A stretch of DNA of 6,406 bases from Pseudomonadota bacterium (lineage in GTDB: Bacteria > Pseudomonadota > Gammaproteobacteria > Burkholderiales > Burkholderiaceae_C): NCBI GenBank assembly GCA_023394015.1, contig JAEXBL010000119.1, positions 1 to 6,406 of the forward strand. Reading direction: 5' to 3'. Positions 1 through 6,406 of the stretch are shown here, piece after piece; position 1 is the stretch's first letter; each line of letters begins with the position of its first letter. The notes under the pieces are model-generated. The model ran no database searches and was not told the origin of the DNA. It was given only the letters and a program-made list of their open reading frames with translations. Position numbers and translations under genes: made by a program.

Positions 1-4338
<4,338 letters not shown>

Positions 4339-4344
4339 CGCCGT

Positions 4345-4349
4345 CTTCC
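4345..4349 (-). promoter_or_regulatory. Ribosome binding site of gltB
   Basis: On the minus strand GGAAG lies 6 nt before the ATG at 4336-4338. This supports that ATG, which gives a 24-residue propeptide before the catalytic cysteine. Confidence 0.6.
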
Positions 4350-4375
4350 ATTCATCCTGTCTTCAACAAAGCGCG

Positions 4376-4404
4376 AGCATAGGGCCGCACCGCCCGCCCC
4401 ACAA
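4376..4404 (-). promoter_or_regulatory. Weak candidate sigma-70 promoter in the native gltB leader
   Basis: On the minus strand TTGTGG (4399-4404) and TATGCT (4376-4381) are separated by 17 nt, the ideal spacing. They match the -35 and -10 consensus at 3/6 and 4/6. A start point would fall near 4369, about 30 nt before the gltB ATG. The match is weak and the spacer is very GC-rich, so this may be chance. It is the only candidate found between the transposase unit and gltB. Confidence 0.22.
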
Positions 4405-4411
4405 CATTTTT

Positions 4412-4434
4412 AATCGGGGTCAGATCAAAATTAA
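4412..4434 (+). repeat. Left end repeat of the transposase unit
   Basis: Contains the core GGGGTCAGATCAA at 4416-4428, matched exactly by the reverse complement at 5242-5254. TTAAT (4410-4414) and ATTAA (4430-4434) can pair around a 15-nt loop that carries the core. Confidence 0.8.
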
Positions 4435-4456
4435 TTGCCGATTATTTCCATGACAA
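4428..4456 (-). promoter_or_regulatory. Candidate promoter at the element's left end, facing gltB
   Basis: On the minus strand TTGTCA (4451-4456, 5/6 to the -35 consensus) is followed after exactly 17 nt by TAATTT (4428-4433, 3/6 to the -10 consensus), within an AT-rich tract. It points out of the transposase unit towards gltB, about 90 nt from its start codon. The -10 part overlaps the end repeat, so the same sequence could serve both as element end and as promoter. This is inferred from sequence only; AT-rich DNA produces such matches easily. Confidence 0.3.
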
Positions 4457-4459
4457 TTT

Positions 4460-4482
4460 AATTGGGGACGCATCAAATTGAT
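4460..4482 (+). repeat. Degenerate internal copy of the end repeat
   Basis: AATTGGGGACGCATCAAATTGAT resembles the end repeat and has the same orientation as the left copy, 48 bp further in. Its core GGGGACGCATCAA matches GGGGTCAGATCAA at 10 of 13 positions; GGGG and ATCAA are kept. CAATTT (4454-4459) and AAATTG (4475-4480) are perfect complements around a 15-nt loop, so it can fold much like the outer copy, though with the core shifted by about 3 nt. It may be a second binding site or an older element end. Confidence 0.55.
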
Positions 4483-4500
4483 AGCTGATTGGGCAATCCG

Positions 4501-4517
4501 GGCTTGCGTCGCAAGCC
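4501..4517. repeat. Perfect 7-bp hairpin just downstream of the transposase stop
   Basis: GGCTTGC and GCAAGCC pair perfectly around the loop GTC. It begins 10 nt beyond the transposase stop codon (4528-4530). There is no T-run after it on the minus strand, so a classical rho-independent terminator is unlikely. A subterminal hairpin of the kind bound by Y1 transposases, or an mRNA 3'-end stabiliser, fits better, but neither is shown. Confidence 0.55.
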
Positions 4518-4527
4518 TCTGGTTCTG

Positions 4528-5223
4528 TTACTTTGGGTTTGCCTTGGCAGGCCGACCGGCCGTGGCGCGCGCCATCCGGCGTGCCGTGCGCCGTTGCAAG
4601 TCTTCAATGAAGTCGGCGCTGCCCAGCGCCCAGCCGCTGTGCACGGCATGGCGCAACTCGGCCTGCTGGGTGGCGCTCAGGCCGGCGTCCACCAGTTGCG
4701 CATAGGCCTGCTCGCGGGCAAACGGCGTATTGCCCATGGCCCAGTACAGCGGGTGCGGCGTCACCAGCGGGTCGCTGCGCAGGCCCACGTGGTGCGCGTG
4801 GCTGGACCAGGGGTAGTCGGCCGGCGCCGCCACCATGCCGGCACGCACCGGGTTCAGGTCGATGTAGACCATGCAGGCCAGCAGGTAGCGCTCGGCCTCG
4901 ATCAGCGTGCTGCGGTAGCGGCCCTCCCACAGCGTACCGCTGCGCCCGTGGCGGCGGTTGAAGTGGCGCACATAGCCGCGGCCCAGCGCCTGCATGGTGC
5001 GCGACATGCCTTCCGTCGTCTGCGGCGTGACCAGCAGGTGCAGGTGGTTGCTCATCAGCACGTAGGCGTGCACCGCCACCTGGTTGGCCGTCGCGTGCTC
5101 CCGCAACGCGTCCAGCAGGCGCTGGTAATCCTCGGCATCGGCAAAAATGGCCTGCCGGTTGTTGCCGCGCTGGATGATGTGGTGCGGATAGCCGGGAACG
5201 GCGATGCGGGGTTGGCGGGACAT
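4528..5223 (-). CDS. Y1/HUH transposase, REP-associated (RAYT) type
   Basis: A complete 231-residue protein ending at TAA 4528-4530. Y1 transposases nick and join single-stranded DNA through a covalent tyrosine link, using a His-hydrophobic-His metal site. Visible features: the N-terminal signature GYPHHIIQRGNNRQ (11-24), the HUH motif H60-L-H62 within MSNHLHLLV, then RRHGRSGTLWEGRYRS (90-105), Y113 and Y120 in the helix leading to YIDLNPVRAG (120-129), and YPWSS (137-141). Y113 is my preferred catalytic tyrosine from its distance to the HUH site; Y120 is the alternative. The basic C-terminal tail (ending GRPAKANPK) is common in the roughly 230-residue RAYT-like members and makes it longer than the compact IS200 TnpA proteins of about 150 residues. 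The start at 5223 has AAGGA 8 nt upstream; an in-frame ATG at 5232 and others further up are less likely. All motifs are intact, so the protein looks functional. It is divergent from the Nudix-MBL gene and lies upstream of gltB on the same strand. Confidence 0.93.
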   Translation of the reverse strand: MSRQPRIAVPGYPHHIIQRGNNRQAIFADAEDYQRLLDALREHATANQVAVHAYVLMSNHLHLLVTPQTTEGMSRTMQALGRGYVRHFNRRHGRSGTLWEGRYRSTLIEAERYLLACMVYIDLNPVRAGMVAAPADYPWSSHAHHVGLRSDPLVTPHPLYWAMGNTPFAREQAYAQLVDAGLSATQQAELRHAVHSGWALGSADFIEDLQRRTARRMARATAGRPAKANPK

Positions 5224-5231
5224 GGCGACCA

Positions 5232-5262
5232 TCCTTAAATCTTGATCTGACCCCAATTTAAG
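5232..5262 (-). promoter_or_regulatory. Transposase RBS overlapped by the end-repeat hairpin
   Basis: On the minus strand the Shine-Dalgarno AAGGA (5232-5236) lies 8 nt before ATG 5221-5223 and decides that start. The perfect 7-nt complements CTTAAAT and ATTTAAG (5256-5262 and 5234-5240) flank a 15-nt loop that carries the repeat core, and the downstream arm includes three bases of the RBS. In a transcript starting further upstream the hairpin could partly block initiation. The stem has only one G-C pair, so it would be weak without a bound protein. Confidence 0.45.
5236..5258 (-). repeat. Right end repeat of the transposase unit
   Basis: Reads AATTGGGGTCAGATCAAGATTTA on the minus strand and is inverted relative to the left copy, with 20/23 identity. 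It lies between the transposase start codon and the divergent gene, and shares bases with the transposase RBS. Confidence 0.8.
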
Positions 5263-5283
5263 CCTCCTCCACGACGAGCGCCA

Positions 5284-5300
5284 GCAGTTTTTCAAACTGC
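5284..5300. repeat. Perfect 7-bp hairpin outside the right end
   Basis: GCAGTTT and AAACTGC pair perfectly around the loop TTC, 26 bp beyond the right repeat. It has the same stem and loop lengths as the hairpin at 4501-4517 but an unrelated sequence. There is no adjoining T-run, so it is not an evident terminator. The rest of 5263-5366 shows no gene. Confidence 0.4.
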
Positions 5301-5353
5301 CCGCCCCAGCCAGCCCTGCCACCCGCACGACAGCGCCCTTCGCCGCCAGCTTC

Positions 5354-5359
5354 CATAAT
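5354..5359 (+). promoter_or_regulatory. Candidate -10 box directly before the Nudix-MBL gene
   Basis: CATAAT matches the -10 consensus at 5/6 and ends 7 nt before the ATG at 5367. No convincing -35 box is visible at 16-19 nt spacing. A start point 7-8 nt downstream would fall at or next to the A of the ATG, which would give a leaderless mRNA. The absence of a Shine-Dalgarno sequence there agrees with this. Confidence 0.3.
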
Positions 5360-5366
5360 CAGCGCC

Positions 5367-6406
5367 ATGCCCCGCCCCAGCCAACTCCTGTACCCGCAAC
5401 GCGATCCGGCGCCCCTGCTTCCGGCCGCCACCGTGCTGCTGCTGCGCGACACGCCGGACGGCGTGGAGGTGCTGATGACGCGCCGCTCGACCAGCGCCAG
5501 CTTTGCGCCCGGTGCCTACGTGTTTCCCGGCGGCGGCATCGACGCGGCCGACGCCGCCGCGCACGGGCAGGCCACGCGCCGCCCCACGCAAAGCGACGAG
5601 CACCTGACACAGGCCATCGCCGCCATCCGCGAGAGCTACGAGGAGCTGGGCGTGCTGCTGGCCTACCGCGCCGACGGCACGCCCGCCACCGCCGCCGACC
5701 TGGCCGCACTCGACCGCCACGCCCCCCTGCTGCCGCAGTGCGGTGCGCAGCGCCTGACCCTGGCCGCCGCCGACGTGTACGTGCTGGCGCACTGGATCAC
5801 CGACCGCGACCTGCCGCGCCGCTTCGACGTGCCCTTTCTGGTGGCCCGCATGCCCGCCGGCCAGAGGCCGGTGGCCGACGAGACCGAGCAGTTCGAGCCG
5901 GTGTGGGTGCGCCCCGCCGATGCGCTGGCGCGGCACGAGGCGGGGCAGTTCTTCATCATCTACCCCACCATCCGCACCCTGCAGCGGCTGACCGCCTACC
6001 CGACGGTGGACGCGGTTCTGGCCGCCTGCGCCGGCGAGCGCCCGCTGTGGACGAGCTGCCCGCGCGGCGGCTGGCTGGCCGGCAAGGAGGCGCGCTACAT
6101 GGAGCACGAGCCGCCCTTCGCCGAGCTGGAGCTGGTCAGCCCCGACGGACAGTTGCGCCACGCGCTGGACTGGCAGACCGACCAGCCCGTGCCCCTGCTG
6201 AAGAACGTGCAGCGCCTGACGGCGCCCAACCCCGGCTTCATGACCGGCCCCGGCACCAACAGCTACCTGGTGGGCGACCCGCACACCGGCTACATCGCCA
6301 TCGACCCCGGCCCGGCCGATGCGGCGCACATCGAGCGGCTGTGGCGCGCCGCCGGCGGCAACATCAAACTCATCGTCTGCACCCATTCGCACGCCGACCA
6401 TTCGCC
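5367..6406 (+). CDS. Nudix / metallo-beta-lactamase fusion hydrolase (N-terminal 346 residues)
   Basis: Open from ATG 5367 to the window edge, so the C-terminus is missing. Residues about 20-250 look like a Nudix domain of NUDT19 type: FPGGGID (53-59), then RESYEELG (88-95), which carries the RExxEExG metal-binding half of the Nudix box, then HWITDRDLPRRFDVPF and FFIIYPTIRTLQRL. The insert between GGG and RE is longer than in the classical GX5EX7REUXEEXGU box, as in the NUDT19-like branch. From residue 279 an MBL domain of LACTB2 type begins: NPGFMTGPGTNSYLVG (288-303), IDPGP, and THSHADHS (339-346) with the zinc ligands of HxHxDH. LACTB2 itself is an endoribonuclease, and NUDT19 relatives cleave CoA-type diphosphates; the substrates of this fusion are unknown to me. 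The start is chosen because no ATG, GTG or TTG occurs in frame between the stop at 5259-5261 and 5367. The gene is divergent from the transposase. Nothing visible ties it to gltB. Confidence 0.88.
   Translation, partial: MPRPSQLLYPQRDPAPLLPAATVLLLRDTPDGVEVLMTRRSTSASFAPGAYVFPGGGIDAADAAAHGQATRRPTQSDEHLTQAIAAIRESYEELGVLLAYRADGTPATAADLAALDRHAPLLPQCGAQRLTLAAADVYVLAHWITDRDLPRRFDVPFLVARMPAGQRPVADETEQFEPVWVRPADALARHEAGQFFIIYPTIRTLQRLTAYPTVDAVLAACAGERPLWTSCPRGGWLAGKEARYMEHEPPFAELELVSPDGQLRHALDWQTDQPVPLLKNVQRLTAPNPGFMTGPGTNSYLVGDPHTGYIAIDPGPADAAHIERLWRAAGGNIKLIVCTHSHADHS

Larger units (their letters stand above)
4412..5258. mobile_element. RAYT/IS200-like unit bounded by inverted 23-nt end repeats
   Basis: A single Y1 transposase gene is enclosed by two inverted copies of a 23-nt sequence (4412-4434 and 5236-5258), identical at 20 of 23 positions with a perfect 13-nt core GGGGTCAGATCAA. 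The AT-rich ends contrast with the GC-rich genes on both sides, which suggests an acquired unit. No accessory gene is present. IS200/IS605 and RAYT units do not normally make target duplications, so none is expected, and I saw none. The boundaries are those of the repeats; the true cleavage points could differ by several bases. The unit could be an active element, a non-autonomous or immobile remnant, or a domesticated RAYT locus. Confidence 0.6.

Noticed and set aside
4501..4517. The hairpin as a rho-independent terminator for the transposase gene.
   Set aside because: It is not followed by a T-run on the minus strand, and on the plus strand there is no gene ending before it.
5224..5328. A longer transposase start upstream (35 extra residues, or 3 extra from ATG at 5230-5232).
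   Set aside because: The extra residues translate the end repeat and flanking DNA. The ATG at 5223 has a well-spaced AAGGA and gives the N-terminus usual for the family.
5258..5452. A minus-strand frame ending FEKLLALVVEEA with its stop inside the right end repeat, which might be the tail of an interrupted gene.
   Set aside because: Only about 15 residues look coding-like, upstream it runs into the Nudix-MBL gene, and the plus strand of the same bases looks equally codon-like. There is too little to call a remnant.
5292..6401. A minus-strand open frame of 369 codons opposite the Nudix-MBL gene.
   Set aside because: It is a shadow in GC-rich DNA: repetitive Gly, Ala, Val, His and Arg content, no motif, and the opposite strand has clear Nudix and MBL signatures.

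Overview
The window looks like a chromosomal stretch from a GC-rich proteobacterium. A beta-proteobacterium of the Burkholderiales, perhaps Comamonadaceae, is my best guess. It rests on the strong G/C preference at third codon positions and on the general look of the three proteins, and it cannot be proved from this window.

Layout. (1) Positions 1-4338, minus strand: most of gltB, the large (alpha) subunit of NADPH-dependent glutamate synthase. It runs off the left edge, so the C-terminus is missing. (2) Positions 4339-4527: an upstream region with a short GC-rich gltB leader next to AT-rich DNA that holds two copies of an element-end repeat and a perfect small hairpin. (3) Positions 4528-5223, minus strand: a complete 231-residue Y1/HUH transposase of the REP-associated (RAYT, IS200/IS605-like) type. 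(4) Positions 5224-5366: a divergent intergenic region with the right-hand end repeat, whose hairpin overlaps the transposase ribosome binding site, a second small hairpin, and a CATAAT box just before the next gene. (5) Positions 5367-6406, plus strand: the N-terminal 346 residues of a fusion protein, a Nudix-like domain followed by a metallo-beta-lactamase (MBL) domain of LACTB2 type. It is cut by the right edge just after the HxHxDH motif.

How the parts relate. gltB is a housekeeping nitrogen-assimilation gene. The Nudix-MBL protein is a separate metabolic or RNA-processing type hydrolase with no evident pathway link to it. The transposase unit (about 4412-5258) is bounded by inverted copies of a 23-nt sequence (20/23 identical, with a perfect 13-nt core) and sits directly upstream of gltB. 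Only about 73 bp separates its left end from the gltB start, so it may have displaced or replaced the original gltB promoter. The AT-rich left end holds a plausible outward-facing promoter.

I see no CRISPR array, RNA gene or new defence-like gene cluster. The most interesting material is the fine structure of the transposase ends: three related sequences with similar potential folds, and a transposase RBS that lies partly inside one of them.
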